The notes beneath the pieces are model-generated. The model did not search any database and was not told the DNA's origin. It saw only the letters and a list, made by a program, of their open reading frames with translations. From Archangium violaceum (GTDB lineage Bacteria > Myxococcota > Myxococcia > Myxococcales > Myxococcaceae), in the NCBI RefSeq assembly GCF_016859125.1, contig NZ_CP069338.1, positions 7,751,501-7,815,500 on the forward strand: a stretch of 64,000 nucleotides of DNA, written 5' to 3'. The position numbers were made by a program, and so were the translations under genes. This document shows, piece by piece, positions 45,901 to 54,262 of this stretch (within the stretch, counting starts at the first letter, position 1; each line of letters opens with the position of its first letter).

Positions 45901-45933
45901 CGTCTCCCCAAGGGCTCGAGGCCTCTTCACTGA
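42913..45933 (+). CDS. Multi-PAS/GAF sensor histidine kinase
   Basis: 1006 residues, soluble (no membrane helix). Order: PAS (about 22-150), coiled linker, GAF (about 200-365), three further PAS domains (about 375-485, 495-610, 625-745), HisKA with the phospho-acceptor His in [12 protein letters not shown] (about residue 791), and HATPase (about 890-1000) with NNAIKYG, an H-W-GRPIPP G-box region and [10 protein letters not shown]. No receiver domain is attached and no response regulator gene is adjacent, as is common in myxobacteria. The signal is unknown. Confidence 0.92.
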   Translation: MEEQANLEGILQGTSSRGEHLSDRTFRRLFEAVPGLYLVLDPDLIIVAVSDAYLHATMTRREDILGRPIFEAFPDNPDDPHATGTKNLGASLRRVLANKATDTMAVQKYSVRRPASEGGGFEAKYWSPVNSPLLDESGDVSHIIHRVEDVTEYVQLKERGREQRRLTEALESRAHEMEAEIYCRAQELQRTNAQLEHRTRQLEILTTAAQELNSSLQIEDIMRCLVRMSLELVNAAGGTWGRLRSGRMIFTEYLRRQGQNIEPHFIVFEPEVGVPGHVMVTRAPYISNDAAHDPHVPPHLQKAMGFRSLIDLPIFGRSGALLGCFELHDKKDGQPFTREDLELLKGLGASAAVALENARLYEEVQSERRTLDAIVKQMPAGLALVEAPSGRVIYCNQEAERLLGHSLSPVDNPAQGTLHGAVHEDLSAYGPDEYPMVRALRQGETVKDEEMLYRRDDGSFTHLSVTAAPIRDSEGRVIQAVTLFIDISARKAAEAALHDERKWLEALLDRLPVPVALIDPATREFTFRNEEAKRLSFPVPTHLSQVDGVKYFATDGRGRRVSLSELPRVRVASGETFSGVELTWHTPEGSLPLIFNGRLMPALHGRPALAMLVFQDISGLKRVEAELKQSETRFRRLFESNLLGIVFGDIEGGLYDVNEYYARLIGFSREEILTGQVRWDEITPPEELEKDRAAAREMLESPEGVCTPYEKRYVLADGRVVWILLGVAFLDESRFKNVAFVLDITQGKAAEEQLARSLSSEQLAREDAETALTQLRMERELREQFVSALSHDLRTPLTAAKMSAQLIPRQPNLPDKVYSLAARVKLNIDRADQMITDLLDASRIRAGQGLPIVTSPCDLRQVVADTLEDLTTVHGERFSLQGEEGLQGSWDADALRRLTENLCNNAIKYGDPTGRVTVTLSEDGDQVEMSVHNWGRPIPPEEREGLFQHFARTRSAESSGKKGWGIGLTLVRGVAEAHGGCVRVESTQEHGTTFRVRLPKGSRPLH

Positions 45934-45942
45934 ACCGAGGAG

Positions 45943-46055
45943 TGAGTCAATCATTGCGACAAGAACCAGGGGCCAGAGGATGCCGGAGAGTGCCGTTGCC
46001 GATTTCGACATGAGGCATTTTGCCCCCAGGCGCCTGTTGCAAGCCATTCCAGGGG
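45943..46055. repeat. Direct repeat copy A flanking the effector cassette
   Basis: About 88% identical to 49032-49140 with one 3-nt and one 1-nt gap. Read on the plus strand it encodes ESIIATRTRGQRMPESAVAD, then FDMRHFAPRRLLQA; copy B gives nearly the same peptide. Most differences are silent, so both derive from a coding sequence. It lies directly after the kinase stop and before the immunity gene stop. Confidence 0.75.
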
Positions 46056-46097
46056 AACTCGCTCATCGCGCAACTGCTTCGGCGAAGAGGGGGCGAA

Positions 46098-47075
46098 TCA
46101 TCGTCCTGACGAATCGCGCCGACGGGGACCAGCAAATCGACGCAACCATTGCCGGGTGAACTCCTCTGGCTCAACACCCTCAGGCGTATCCATCAATATA
46201 TCATCGTACTGAGCCTGCAAGGGCCTCAAGACTTCATAGAGTTGACAGTAATGAACAGGAAGCATGTTCCGCTCCAGATCTCCGAACTCGGGTTGCGGCC
46301 CCGCTTGAATCATCAAACCACCAGGGTAGGGATGAAATATGAAGTCATTCCCCAAGGACTGGATCAGAGCCTTCTGGCCGCCCACCTTTTCCAGGAGGGG
46401 GTCCCCCACGATAGTGAGCCAATTCACGCCTTTGATTCCCTCCGAGAGCAATCTGGACTCCAGGTGAGGCATTTCGATTTCCAGCCCGGGGAAACGCTTG
46501 ACCAACGGGAAGACGAGGGGCTCGATCGCGCGAGCCTCCGAGCCTTCCATGCTGCGCAATAGCCCCAGGCCTGCATAGCCGTGAAAAGGCGAAAGTCTAC
46601 AACACCAGGCGTGGACAAGCTGCTGAAAGAAGCCAGCGGGGCGCCCGAGCAAGAAACGGAAGGGCAAGGATGCGCTGACATAACCCAGGCGACGAAATGG
46701 ACGGTGGCGGCCCAGGAGCGCATGTAAATTGTAGTGACTTGCTTGATGATAGGCCTCGGCACCCGTCGCCGCCATCTCGAAGCTCTCGGCCTCCGGCAAG
46801 GCGCGAGCTACGTCAGTCATGGGGCCGAAAGGCTGATGGCTGATGTCCCTGGGACGTTGCTCCCCAACCACTCCCCAGCGCAAGTGCTCACGAACGAGTA
46901 GAATGTACTCATCGATGCACTCGGCGGCCTTTTGGCGGACGCTGGCTTTGTGGGGGTCTTCCAGGTATAGAGTCATGGTGAGACCAACCCGTGCAACGGG
47001 CTGTCCCAATTCGTCTGTCACTTCCAACGTATCCAGCGAATCAGCCGTGACACTTTCGAGATCGGGCGTTGGCAA
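46098..47075 (-). CDS. TsiV-like (DUF3396) type VI immunity protein
   Basis: 325 residues from a TTG at 47075 (GGAGAA upstream). LSPFHGYAGLGLLRSMEG, LVKRFPGLEIEMPHLESR and IKGVNWLTIVGDPLLEKVGG fit the DUF3396/TsiV family, cytoplasmic or envelope-facing immunity proteins found next to T6SS effectors. It follows the VRR-NUC-like gene on the same strand with 39 bp between, as expected for an effector-immunity pair. Lower GC than flanking genes. Confidence 0.75.
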   Translation of the reverse strand: MPTPDLESVTADSLDTLEVTDELGQPVARVGLTMTLYLEDPHKASVRQKAAECIDEYILLVREHLRWGVVGEQRPRDISHQPFGPMTDVARALPEAESFEMAATGAEAYHQASHYNLHALLGRHRPFRRLGYVSASLPFRFLLGRPAGFFQQLVHAWCCRLSPFHGYAGLGLLRSMEGSEARAIEPLVFPLVKRFPGLEIEMPHLESRLLSEGIKGVNWLTIVGDPLLEKVGGQKALIQSLGNDFIFHPYPGGLMIQAGPQPEFGDLERNMLPVHYCQLYEVLRPLQAQYDDILMDTPEGVEPEEFTRQWLRRFAGPRRRDSSGR

Positions 47076-47114
47076 GAGCGTTCTCCAGGGTGAGGGATAC
47101 GAATACCACTCGGT

Positions 47115-48104
47115 TCATGGTAGCGCAGGTCTGGCAAACAGCGATTGGAAGAGTGCTCGTGCAGCCGCGCCGGTCCGTGCAGCAGCCGCAGTGGTACCTG
47201 CTCCCGCGGCGGCCTCCCCCACGGGACCCTCGAAGGGAGAAATGAGCAAAGCGATTGTTGCCGCGGTCCCAAGTACGGTCACCACTCCCCATCCAGCTGT
47301 TTCAAGTAGTGACTTCCAATCAACCCCAGGCGTATTGAGCCGCTCGTGAACGCTCTTGACGGAAGGGGCATAGACTTCCTGAGGCGCGGTCCTTTTCTGC
47401 CCCTTTCGACAGTCGCAGTTCTTCGTGCTGGAAGAGACATTACGAAGTTCCGTTTTGGATGAGCCCATCACGGCAAACCGGCTGCGCCCGCCCGCTATAT
47501 CGGTGTAGTCCACCTCCCGGTCCTTGCTCAGCGAGTCTCCCATGAACTTGATTTCCACGACCCTGTCGATGTTTCCAGTATCTGGTGGACGAGAAGGATC
47601 GTTCACGATGACGACATCTGGAATCCGGACCTTCCCCTGACCTCCTTCGAATTCATTGATCTCCTCCTTCGCTCGGGCCTGCCAGTAACGGGAAGGCTCC
47701 GTGCCTGGAGAATCATTGCCCTTCGGCTCACGGTGCATGAATGGCGTGGGATGAGGCTTGGCGTCCATATTGTAGGCGATTTCCGCCTTGTATCGGCTCT
47801 TCCAATTCAGCTCGGAGTCCGCTTTTCTCAGAGTCTGTTTCAAGCACTCCTGCATTCCGTTCCGCCCGGAAGGGCTGATGGACGGATTGGCTTCACAGCA
47901 ACACACGATCGCGCATAGCAGTTCTTCGTCAAGCCTTTTGACGAGTGCACGTCTGGCGGCATCTTTTGCTTGCGCCGTTGTGTCAGGGCAGCCCTGGATG
48001 ATGCCGCAGAGTTTCTTCATTCCTTCGTCCCCCGCCGACAACCCCTGGGAGAAGACCATTACCACGGGCGAAAGCGTCTGAACGCATGGGGATTCCAATG
48101 TCAT
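47115..48104 (-). CDS. VRR-NUC-like nuclease, candidate T6SS effector (TseV-like)
   Basis: 329 residues from the ATG at 48104 (GGAGAG upstream). Residues 160-205 hold a PD-(D/E)xK core: RIPDVVIVNDPSRPP with D163, and VVEIKFMGDS with E184 and K186, followed by VDYTDIAGG. This is the arrangement of the VRR-NUC domain found in TseV-type T6SS DNases. The N-terminus is Cys-rich (C64, CCC 68-70) and the C-terminus has a hydrophobic segment (about 270-290). No VgrG or PAAR is attached or adjacent, so it would need the machinery of the 23-37 kb cluster or another one. Confidence 0.68.
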   Translation of the reverse strand: MTLESPCVQTLSPVVMVFSQGLSAGDEGMKKLCGIIQGCPDTTAQAKDAARRALVKRLDEELLCAIVCCCEANPSISPSGRNGMQECLKQTLRKADSELNWKSRYKAEIAYNMDAKPHPTPFMHREPKGNDSPGTEPSRYWQARAKEEINEFEGGQGKVRIPDVVIVNDPSRPPDTGNIDRVVEIKFMGDSLSKDREVDYTDIAGGRSRFAVMGSSKTELRNVSSSTKNCDCRKGQKRTAPQEVYAPSVKSVHERLNTPGVDWKSLLETAGWGVVTVLGTAATIALLISPFEGPVGEAAAGAGTTAAAARTGAAARALFQSLFARPALP

Positions 48105-48148
48105 TCTCTCCTTTCTCGATAACTTGCATGGTGTGTCTTATGGTGGAA

Positions 48149-48517
48149 TCACGGGCGATTCTTCATGATCAGGCTCCAGGTGCGAAGAGGAGCCTGTGTC
48201 AACACCTCGAGCATGCGCATGTCACTGCTCGCGCCTTCACGCATCAGGATGGATGCGATGGCGTTTCTCTCGTGGAAGCCAGGGCAGATGGTGACATCCA
48301 ATGTGACAAAGCAATAGAGGTCCATGCCTGAACTCAACCCGAAGCGTCGGGCAGTCAGGCATGATTGGAAGACCTTCTCGAAGAGAGTTTCGTCCGACAA
48401 GCTGGAGATGTGCTCAGGCCATGTTTGCCTCAGGTACTGGCATAACTCCGGCACGACCTCCCGCCTGTCGAATTCCTCCTGAAGGGCCTTCTGTGTGGAT
48501 TGTGGAATTCTAAACAA
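48149..48517 (-). CDS. Small protein heading the effector cassette
   Basis: 122 residues from a TTG at 48517 with GGGGGA 6 nt upstream. Helical; sequence such as LSDETLFEKVFQSCLTARRFGLSS, then YCFVTLDVTICPGFHERNAIASILM, resembles small proteins often found beside T6SS effector genes in myxobacteria, but I cannot name the family. It may act as a chaperone or adaptor for the nuclease encoded 44 bp downstream. Lower GC than the surroundings. Confidence 0.5.
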   Translation of the reverse strand: MFRIPQSTQKALQEEFDRREVVPELCQYLRQTWPEHISSLSDETLFEKVFQSCLTARRFGLSSGMDLYCFVTLDVTICPGFHERNAIASILMREGASSDMRMLEVLTQAPLRTWSLIMKNRP

Positions 48518-49174
48518 GTTCTTCCCCCGAGGTTTGCACTAGGAAAGCCTACGCGAGCCCGGCAGTGCAAGTCCTTCGACACCGTCTCGGAAGCCAAACC
48601 GGTCCCTGAACGACAAGGTGAACCACACCGGGCCGGAGGTGATACATGCGCGGGTGCGCCGAGAAGTTGGTGCCGGTGGTTGCGCTCATGAGGGCGAGGC
48701 AGACGCAGTGGGCGGTGGGTTACCGGGGGGGCGTGTGCTGGGTGGCAACCGCCTGGCGGTGAGTGAAAAGAGGTTGAAGCCGCCGCGAGGCTTCCGTGGT
48801 GCGGTGCAGCCCGGGCAGTCTCTGCTGGTGGACGGCCAACTTCCAGGTGTCCTCCTCCTGCTACATGACAAGCGAAGAGAGGAATGCCTGCCGCGACATG
48901 ATGATTGCCGTGCCAGAAGCGAAGTGGGAAGGGCTTGAAACCCAATCGGCGCCGGTGCTGAGCCGCTTGCTGCTGCGGATGGCGGCGAACGTCAACCCAG
49001 CCAGGCCGCGTGAGCATCCACGCAAGCCCGTTGAGTCAATCATTGCGACAAGAATCAGGGGGCAGATGCCCGCGAGCGCCATTGCCGACTTCGACATGCG
49101 GCGTCTTGCCCCCAGACGCCTGCTGCAAGCATTCCAGGGGGGCTCCCCCTCATCTCACCTTGAAGCGGGGGACC
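48518..49174. other. 657-bp region with a decayed coding remnant and repeat copy B
   Basis: No intact gene. On the plus strand 48796-49160 has an open frame containing SSCYMTSEERNACRDMMIAV, then ANVNPARPREHPRKP and the repeat-B peptide. The PARPREHPRKP segment recalls the basic ends of some transposases, but no domain is recognisable. It looks like the decayed 3' part of a mobile or repeated gene. Confidence 0.45.
49032..49140. repeat. Direct repeat copy B flanking the effector cassette
   Basis: Partner of 45943-46055, same orientation, about 3.1 kb apart. Encodes ESIIATRIRGQMPASAIAD, then FDMRRLAPRRLLQAFQG on the plus strand. The interval between copies contains exactly the three low-GC cassette genes. 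Confidence 0.75.
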
Positions 49175-49867
49175 TCAGAACAGGCGCACGCCCAGGCCCA
49201 GGCGCACCCCATAGCCCAGCCGCGTCTGTGTCACCCCGCGCAGCTCCTTGAACACGTCCACACCCAGCTCGCCCACCGCCGACAGCGACAGATCCTCGCC
49301 GAGGTAGACCTCCGCGCCTCCGCCCGCCATCGGCTTCACCCGCCACGTCCCGCTCGGGCTCAGCCCCAGGTCGTACGGCACCTCCACCAGCCCCACCACC
49401 GACACCGTCTCCGCCGCCCGCCAGGTCGCCACCAGCGCCGGGTTCAGCCGCAGGAACCACCCTTCCAGGTTCTGCTCGTCGAAGTACCGGCTCCCCGTGC
49501 TCCCCGTAAGCCCCAGCCCCAGCTCCGGCGCCACCGCCCAGGTCCCGTTCGTCCAGAGCTGCCGCCTCACCACTCCCTCTCCCGTCACCGACAGCCGCAG
49601 GTAGTCGAACCGCGCCCGCGCTCCCAGCTCCCAGCCCCCGGTCCCCTGCCGGTACGCCACGCCCACCTCCGGCACTCCCACCCACCCGGAGACCGCCGTC
49701 GCCCCATCCGGCAGCGCCGCTGGTGCCACCACCGCTCCGAAGTTCTCCCGATTCGTTTCCAGCCGCACCGCTTCGGTCGTGGGCGCGGATGGCGTCTCCT
49801 GCGCCCTCGTCTCCTGCGCCACCGCCACCAGCGGCATGAGTGTCCACACCAGCATCAGTCGCGTCAT
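49175..49867 (-). CDS. Outer-membrane beta-barrel-like protein
   Basis: 230 residues from the ATG at 49867 (MTRLMLVWTLMPLVAVAQETRAQE), a signal peptide. The rest alternates polar and hydrophobic residues with many aromatic/Gly turns (GVAYRQGTGGWELGARARFDYLRLSV, VKPMAGGGAEVYLGED) and ends in GLGVRLF, a C-terminal Phe typical of outer-membrane barrels. About eight strands are possible. Function unknown. Confidence 0.7.
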   Translation of the reverse strand: MTRLMLVWTLMPLVAVAQETRAQETPSAPTTEAVRLETNRENFGAVVAPAALPDGATAVSGWVGVPEVGVAYRQGTGGWELGARARFDYLRLSVTGEGVVRRQLWTNGTWAVAPELGLGLTGSTGSRYFDEQNLEGWFLRLNPALVATWRAAETVSVVGLVEVPYDLGLSPSGTWRVKPMAGGGAEVYLGEDLSLSAVGELGVDVFKELRGVTQTRLGYGVRLGLGVRLF

Positions 49868-50093
49868 AGGCCGCGCACTCTGGCGCCTCGCCCCCCGGCC
49901 CGTCGAGCGTTTCCTTTCCCTCACGCTTGACACTTACCCAACAATTTCAGGTAGTTGGCTTCCGGTGACACACTCTTGTCAGGTATAGCGGGGAGCACAC
50001 GCGTTTCCAGATAGTCTTCTTTCGCGGAACCTCGTATTTTTTTGCTGGAAGTGGATGTCCGCTCTTCCAGGCTTGTCGCTCCAGGAGCTTCTC

Positions 50094-51233
50094 ATGGCTG
50101 CCAGCACGCCCCGCGCCACAGTCCTCGAGCCCACTCCGTCTTCCGCCTCCGCGGACGTCAGTCCCCGGCGGCGCTCCAACCGTTTCCGTCCGCGCGTCCT
50201 GCTCGTCGAGTCCGACAAGGACGCGCGCGCCTCGCTGGCCATGGGTCTGGTCGGCGCCGGCTTCGAGGTGCTCGCCGCCCCGGCCATCGAGGACATCCTC
50301 GGGGATCTGGGCGAGGGCCGCCCGTTGCCGCATCTGGTCATCGTCCCCGCCGAGGCCACCGGTGATGGCATGGAGGGCTTCACCCTCTGCGCGCGGCTGC
50401 GCGCCGACGCCCGTACCGAGCACCTCCCGGTGTACCTGCTCTCGCGCCACGAGGAGCCCCACCATCGCGAGCGTGCCGACGCCGTGCGCGCCGACGACTA
50501 CCTCCTCCAGCCCGTGCCCCCGCAGGTGCTGGTGTCGCTCGCCCGGTTGAAGGCCGGCCGCGGAGCCTTCGCTCCCGCCTACGAGGCCCATACCCTCCGC
50601 ATGCCCCTGGTGCAGGTGCTCCATGCGCTGCTGTGCGGCTCGCGCGCCGGCCGCGTGGAGCTGCGCGACAACGAGGGCTGGCTGTCCTTCCGCCAGGGCC
50701 ACGTGGTGGACGCCTCCTTCGATGGGGAGCGGGGGCTCACCGCCATCCGACGGCTGCTCTTCTTCGGCTCGGGCGCCTACGCCGTGTCGTTCGGGGAGGA
50801 GCTCGTCGAGGGGAAGCCGCTGCTCAACCTGAAGATCTACGCCGCGTTGCTCATGCCGGCCGCCGAGCGTTTCGCGGCCCTGTGCACCCTGGGCATCCCC
50901 CTGTCCGCCCGCCTCACCGTGGACTTCAAGCGGCTGGCGGACGTGCTCAAGTCCCTGCCCGACGACGTGGGCCAGGTCATCCGCCTCTTCGATGGTCAGC
51001 GCACCGTGCACACCGCCCTGCTGGAGTGCGGCCTGCCGGAGGTCACCACCCTGGAGGTGGTGACGCTCCTGTACGCGCAGGGGGTGCTGGTGCCGGCCAA
51101 TCTCATCGCCGAGCGCGAGCCGGTGCCCCAGTCCATCCCGCCCTTCTTCGAGCCGGTCCTGCGCGCCGAGGAAGAGGAGGAGGAGCCCTTCTCCGAGGCC
51201 TTCGAGTCCTCGAGTCCCTCCCGGGCGGCCTGA
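50094..51233 (+). CDS. Receiver-like domain plus DUF4388 protein
   Basis: 379 residues from the ATG at 50094 (AGGAG upstream). Residues 33-155 form a response-regulator-like fold (RPRVLLVESDKDARASLAMGL, VIVPAEATGDGMEGF, LPVYLLSRH, ADDYLLQPVPPQVLV). The phospho-acceptor position reads PAEATGD instead of D-x-x-M-P, so phosphorylation is doubtful. Residues 170-290 match DUF4388/PATAN-like (LVQVLHALLCGSRAGRVELRDNEGWLSFRQGHVVDASFDGERG). Such proteins regulate motility or signalling in myxobacteria. Confidence 0.75.
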   Translation: MAASTPRATVLEPTPSSASADVSPRRRSNRFRPRVLLVESDKDARASLAMGLVGAGFEVLAAPAIEDILGDLGEGRPLPHLVIVPAEATGDGMEGFTLCARLRADARTEHLPVYLLSRHEEPHHRERADAVRADDYLLQPVPPQVLVSLARLKAGRGAFAPAYEAHTLRMPLVQVLHALLCGSRAGRVELRDNEGWLSFRQGHVVDASFDGERGLTAIRRLLFFGSGAYAVSFGEELVEGKPLLNLKIYAALLMPAAERFAALCTLGIPLSARLTVDFKRLADVLKSLPDDVGQVIRLFDGQRTVHTALLECGLPEVTTLEVVTLLYAQGVLVPANLIAEREPVPQSIPPFFEPVLRAEEEEEEPFSEAFESSSPSRAA

Positions 51234-51333
51234 CCCGGGCTGGCCCGGCGCCGCGCCGGAAGTCATCGGTGTTTGACTCGCCTCTCCGTCCGAGGCAGAA
51301 GGCGCGGCATTCTCCCAGGAGCGTTACCTCCCC

Positions 51334-52083
51334 ATGTCCGGTCACAATCGATGGTCGAAGCTCAAGCGGTACAAGGCCGCGATGGGTGCGAGCAAGGGCA
51401 AGCTCTACTCCAAGCTCATCAAGGAGCTCACCGTCGCGGCGCGGCTGGGCGGGGGCAACCCCGAGGGCAATGCCCGGTTGCGCGTGGCCATCCTCGCGGC
51501 GCGCGAGGCGAACATGCCCAACGACAACATCCAGCGCGCCATCAAGAAGGGCACCGGCGAGCTGGAGGGGGAGAGCTACGAGGAGATCGTCTACGAGGGC
51601 TACGGCCCCGGGGGCGTGGCGGTGATCGTCGAGTGCCTCACCGACAACCGCAACCGCACCGCCAGTGACGTGCGCTCCATGTTCTCCAAGGAGGGCGGCA
51701 ACCTGGGCGCCGAAGGCTCGGTGAACTGGATGTTCCACAAGAAGGGCGTCATCACCGTGAAGCCGGGCCCGTCCGAGGATCTGGTGATGGAGAAGGCCAT
51801 CGAGGCCGGCGCCGAGGACGTGCTCAACCAGGGCGACGAGGGCTTCGAGGTGCGCACCGCACCGGCGGACCTGCACGCGGTGGCCGCGAGCCTGGAGCAG
51901 GCGGGCCTGAAGCTGGGCGAGCAGAAGTGGACGTACATTCCGCAGAACACCGTCCGCATCGAGGGCGACAACGCCAGGAAGATGCTCAAGCTGATGGAGC
52001 TGCTCGAGGACAACGACGACGTGCAGAACGTGCACGCCAACTTCGAGATGGACGAGGCCCTCATGGAGTCGCTCTCCGCGTAG
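51334..52083 (+). CDS. yebC: YebC/PmpR/TACO1-family protein
   Basis: 249 residues, SGHNRWSKLKRYKAAMGASKGKLYSKLIKELTVAARLGGGNPEGNARLR being the family's N-terminal signature; NMPNDNIQRAIKKGTGE and EGYGPGGVAVIVECLTDNRNRT follow. Members act as transcription regulators or help the ribosome through poly-proline stretches. It stands directly upstream of ruvC-ruvA, a classic arrangement. Confidence 0.95.
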   Translation: MSGHNRWSKLKRYKAAMGASKGKLYSKLIKELTVAARLGGGNPEGNARLRVAILAAREANMPNDNIQRAIKKGTGELEGESYEEIVYEGYGPGGVAVIVECLTDNRNRTASDVRSMFSKEGGNLGAEGSVNWMFHKKGVITVKPGPSEDLVMEKAIEAGAEDVLNQGDEGFEVRTAPADLHAVAASLEQAGLKLGEQKWTYIPQNTVRIEGDNARKMLKLMELLEDNDDVQNVHANFEMDEALMESLSA

Positions 52084-52169
52084 TGGGGGAGACGGGCACA
52101 TCGACAGGGGGGCGGCCCGCGCGTTATAGGGCTGGCTGAACCCCTGTTCCGTTGTCCCCGGAGAGGAAT

Positions 52170-52745
52170 TTGCGCGTTCTAGGCATCGACCCCGGCAGCC
52201 GCTTCATGGGGTATGGCGTGGTGGAGGAGCGGCGCGGCAGGCTGGTCCACGTGGGTCATGGCGTCATCAAGGTGGACCCCGATGCCCCGCTGGAGTTGCG
52301 GCTGAAGGACCTGCATGGCTCGCTCCTGACGGCCGTGAAGCTCTACAAGCCCCAGGCGGTGGCGGTGGAGGGGGTCTTCACCTTCCGCAACGCGCGCAGT
52401 GCGCTCATCCTCGGGCACGCCCGTGGGGTGGCGCTGCTGGCCGCCGCCCAGGCGGGGCTCTCCGTGCACGAGTACCCGCCGGCCCGGGTGAAGCGCGCGG
52501 TGGGCGCGGGCGGAGCCGCCGACAAGGACGCGGTGGCGCGCATGGTGTGCACCTTCCTCGACATCGAGATTCTGGAGCGCGCGGATGCCAGCGACGCGCT
52601 CGCGGTGGCGATCTGCCACCTCAATCAGGGCCGGGCCGGTGTGCCGCTCGCGGGCGTCAAGGTGTCGAAGACGCGGCGCAAGTCGGCGCGGGCCCAGCTC
52701 ACGGACAGGTTGACGCCGTCCTATCGGCGACCGGAGGCGCGATGA
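52170..52745 (+). CDS. ruvC: Holliday junction resolvase RuvC
   Basis: 191 residues. Start set at TTG 52170 (RVLGIDPGSRFMGYG), with GAGAGGA (52161-52167) 2 nt before it; a TTG 18 bp upstream would overlap this site. The catalytic acids are in LGIDPGS, VAVEGVF and DASDALAVAICH. It cuts Holliday junctions within the RuvABC complex. It is coupled to ruvA by an ATGA overlap. Confidence 0.95.
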   Translation: MRVLGIDPGSRFMGYGVVEERRGRLVHVGHGVIKVDPDAPLELRLKDLHGSLLTAVKLYKPQAVAVEGVFTFRNARSALILGHARGVALLAAAQAGLSVHEYPPARVKRAVGAGGAADKDAVARMVCTFLDIEILERADASDALAVAICHLNQGRAGVPLAGVKVSKTRRKSARAQLTDRLTPSYRRPEAR

Positions 52746-53353
52746 TCGCTGCACTGCGCGGCACCGTTCAGGAGAAGAGTCTCGAGGAAGCCATCATCGA
52801 CGTGGGGGGCGTGGGGTACCGCGTGTTCTTCTCCTCGCTCACGTTGGGGCGGCTGCCTCCGGAAGGCGAGCCCGTGCAGGTCCGGGTGCGCACCGTGGTG
52901 CGCGAGGACGCCTTCGAGCTGTTCGGCTTCCTCTCCCGTCCCGAGGAGGAGCTGTTCCTCCTGCTCAACTCGGTGTCCCACGTGGGGCCGAGGCTCGCGC
53001 TGGCGGTGCTCTCCGGCATGGAGGTACCGGAGCTGGTGGCCGCGCTCGGCCGGGGCGAGGTGTCGCGCCTCACCAAGATTCACGGCGTGGGGAAGAAGAC
53101 GGCCGAGCGGCTCGTGCTGGAGCTCAAGGACAAGGTGAAGACGCTGCACCTGGAGCAGGTGGCGACCCAGGCGACGTCGGCCGCGCCCGTGGCCGGGCAT
53201 ATGGCGGACCTGGTCTCGGCGCTGGTGAATCTGGGTTACAAGCAGCCCCAGGCGGAGAAGGCGGCGGAGTCCGCGGGCGAGCGGCTCGGCGGCGAGGCCG
53301 CCTTCCAGGCCCTCCTCCGCGAGGCCCTCAAGGTTCTGCGCACCAGTGCCTAG
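52742..53353 (+). CDS. ruvA: Holliday junction branch migration protein RuvA
   Basis: 203 residues. Domain I (MIAALRGTVQEKSLEEAIIDVGGVGY), two helix-hairpin-helix motifs (SVSHVGPRLALAVL and IHGVGKKTAERLVLEL), and the C-terminal RuvB-contact domain (LVSALVNLGYKQPQAEKAAESAG) are all present. It binds the junction and loads RuvB. ruvB itself is 7 kb away at 60213. Confidence 0.96.
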   Translation: MIAALRGTVQEKSLEEAIIDVGGVGYRVFFSSLTLGRLPPEGEPVQVRVRTVVREDAFELFGFLSRPEEELFLLLNSVSHVGPRLALAVLSGMEVPELVAALGRGEVSRLTKIHGVGKKTAERLVLELKDKVKTLHLEQVATQATSAAPVAGHMADLVSALVNLGYKQPQAEKAAESAGERLGGEAAFQALLREALKVLRTSA

Positions 53354-53355
53354 CT

Positions 53356-53376
53356 CCCTCTCCCTTCGGGAGAGGG
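53356..53376. repeat. Intergenic CCCTCTCCC hairpin element (copy 3, partial)
   Basis: CCCTCTCCC-TTC-GGGAGAGGG begins 2 bp after the ruvA stop. Only the hairpin is present, without the CTGGGGTGAGGG arm. It may help end the yebC-ruvCA transcript, but no T-tract follows. Confidence 0.6.
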
Positions 53377-53450
53377 GAAATGGCAGGGGATGACATCCGG
53401 GGCTTCTACCTCCGCGCCATCGCCCGGCGCGTGGTGGAGGGGGCTCGCGG

Positions 53451-54110
53451 TCAGAAGTAGGTGACGATCACCTGGGGCTCGGGCGGCACGTCCGGGACGC
53501 CCTCGCGCTTGCGCTGACAGGCGGCACAGCACTCCGCCCAGGGGACGATCTGCAGGCGCTCCAGGATGATGGGGTCGCCACAGTCCTCGCACTGGCCGTA
53601 CTTCGTGGCGTCCGTGGCCAGCTTCTGGAGGGCCCGTTGGACGCGCGGGAGGAGCACCGGATCGCGCTCCTCGCCGGACTCCGCCGCGTCCCGGAGCTGG
53701 TTCTGCTGCTCCTCATCGAGCGACGTCCACACCCAGTCGGGGGGTTGCCGGCCCGAGAGGACATAGTGCAGGACGTGGAGCTGGTGCTCGGCCTCGCGGC
53801 GCTGGGCCTCGCGGCGCATGCTCATCAGCCCCGGGTGCTCCATCAGCCGCGCGAGGCGCTTCTGGACCTCGCGCCGCATCCCGGCGTCCTGGGTGATGAC
53901 GTCGATGTAGGCCGCGGGGGTGAGGCCGTGGGGTCCGCAGATCTGTTGGAGCACACGTTCGAAGATCGGTTCGATGCCGACCGTCGCGGCGGTGGGAATC
54001 CATCCGGTGGACGAGGCCAGCGCATCGAGGGTGGTGAGGACCGTCCGGTGGACTTCCTGCCAAGGCGGGGGGGGACCTTCTGGGGAACCGATCGTCATGC
54101 CTGGAATCAT
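53451..54110 (-). CDS. DksA/TraR-type C4 zinc-finger protein
   Basis: 219 residues. The C-terminal segment YGQCEDCGDPIILERLQIVPWAECCAACQ is a TraR/DksA C4 finger, preceded by a helical region (LRDAAESGEERDPVLLPRVQRALQKLATDATK) like the DksA coiled coil. The N-terminal 110 residues are unrelated and of unknown fold. DksA proteins bind RNA polymerase in the secondary channel; whether this longer protein does is uncertain. Confidence 0.75.
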   Translation of the reverse strand: MIPGMTIGSPEGPPPPWQEVHRTVLTTLDALASSTGWIPTAATVGIEPIFERVLQQICGPHGLTPAAYIDVITQDAGMRREVQKRLARLMEHPGLMSMRREAQRREAEHQLHVLHYVLSGRQPPDWVWTSLDEEQQNQLRDAAESGEERDPVLLPRVQRALQKLATDATKYGQCEDCGDPIILERLQIVPWAECCAACQRKREGVPDVPPEPQVIVTYF

Positions 54111-54262
54111 TTAATCACAGCGGGGCCGGGGGCACACGGGGACTTCCCTTTCAGTGCGAGGGGTGCCCAGGACCCTCGACCGGGTCTCCTTCCAGACGGG
54201 AATGAAGTCGTACGTGGGGTAGAGTCCGGTTACGGGCAGGTGCGCCAGGAGGAAGAGCTGCG

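Noticed and set aside
48796-49251. Calling the open frame at repeat copy B a transposase
   Set aside because: A basic PARPREHPRKP stretch is suggestive, but there is no catalytic motif, no terminal inverted repeat and no target duplication.
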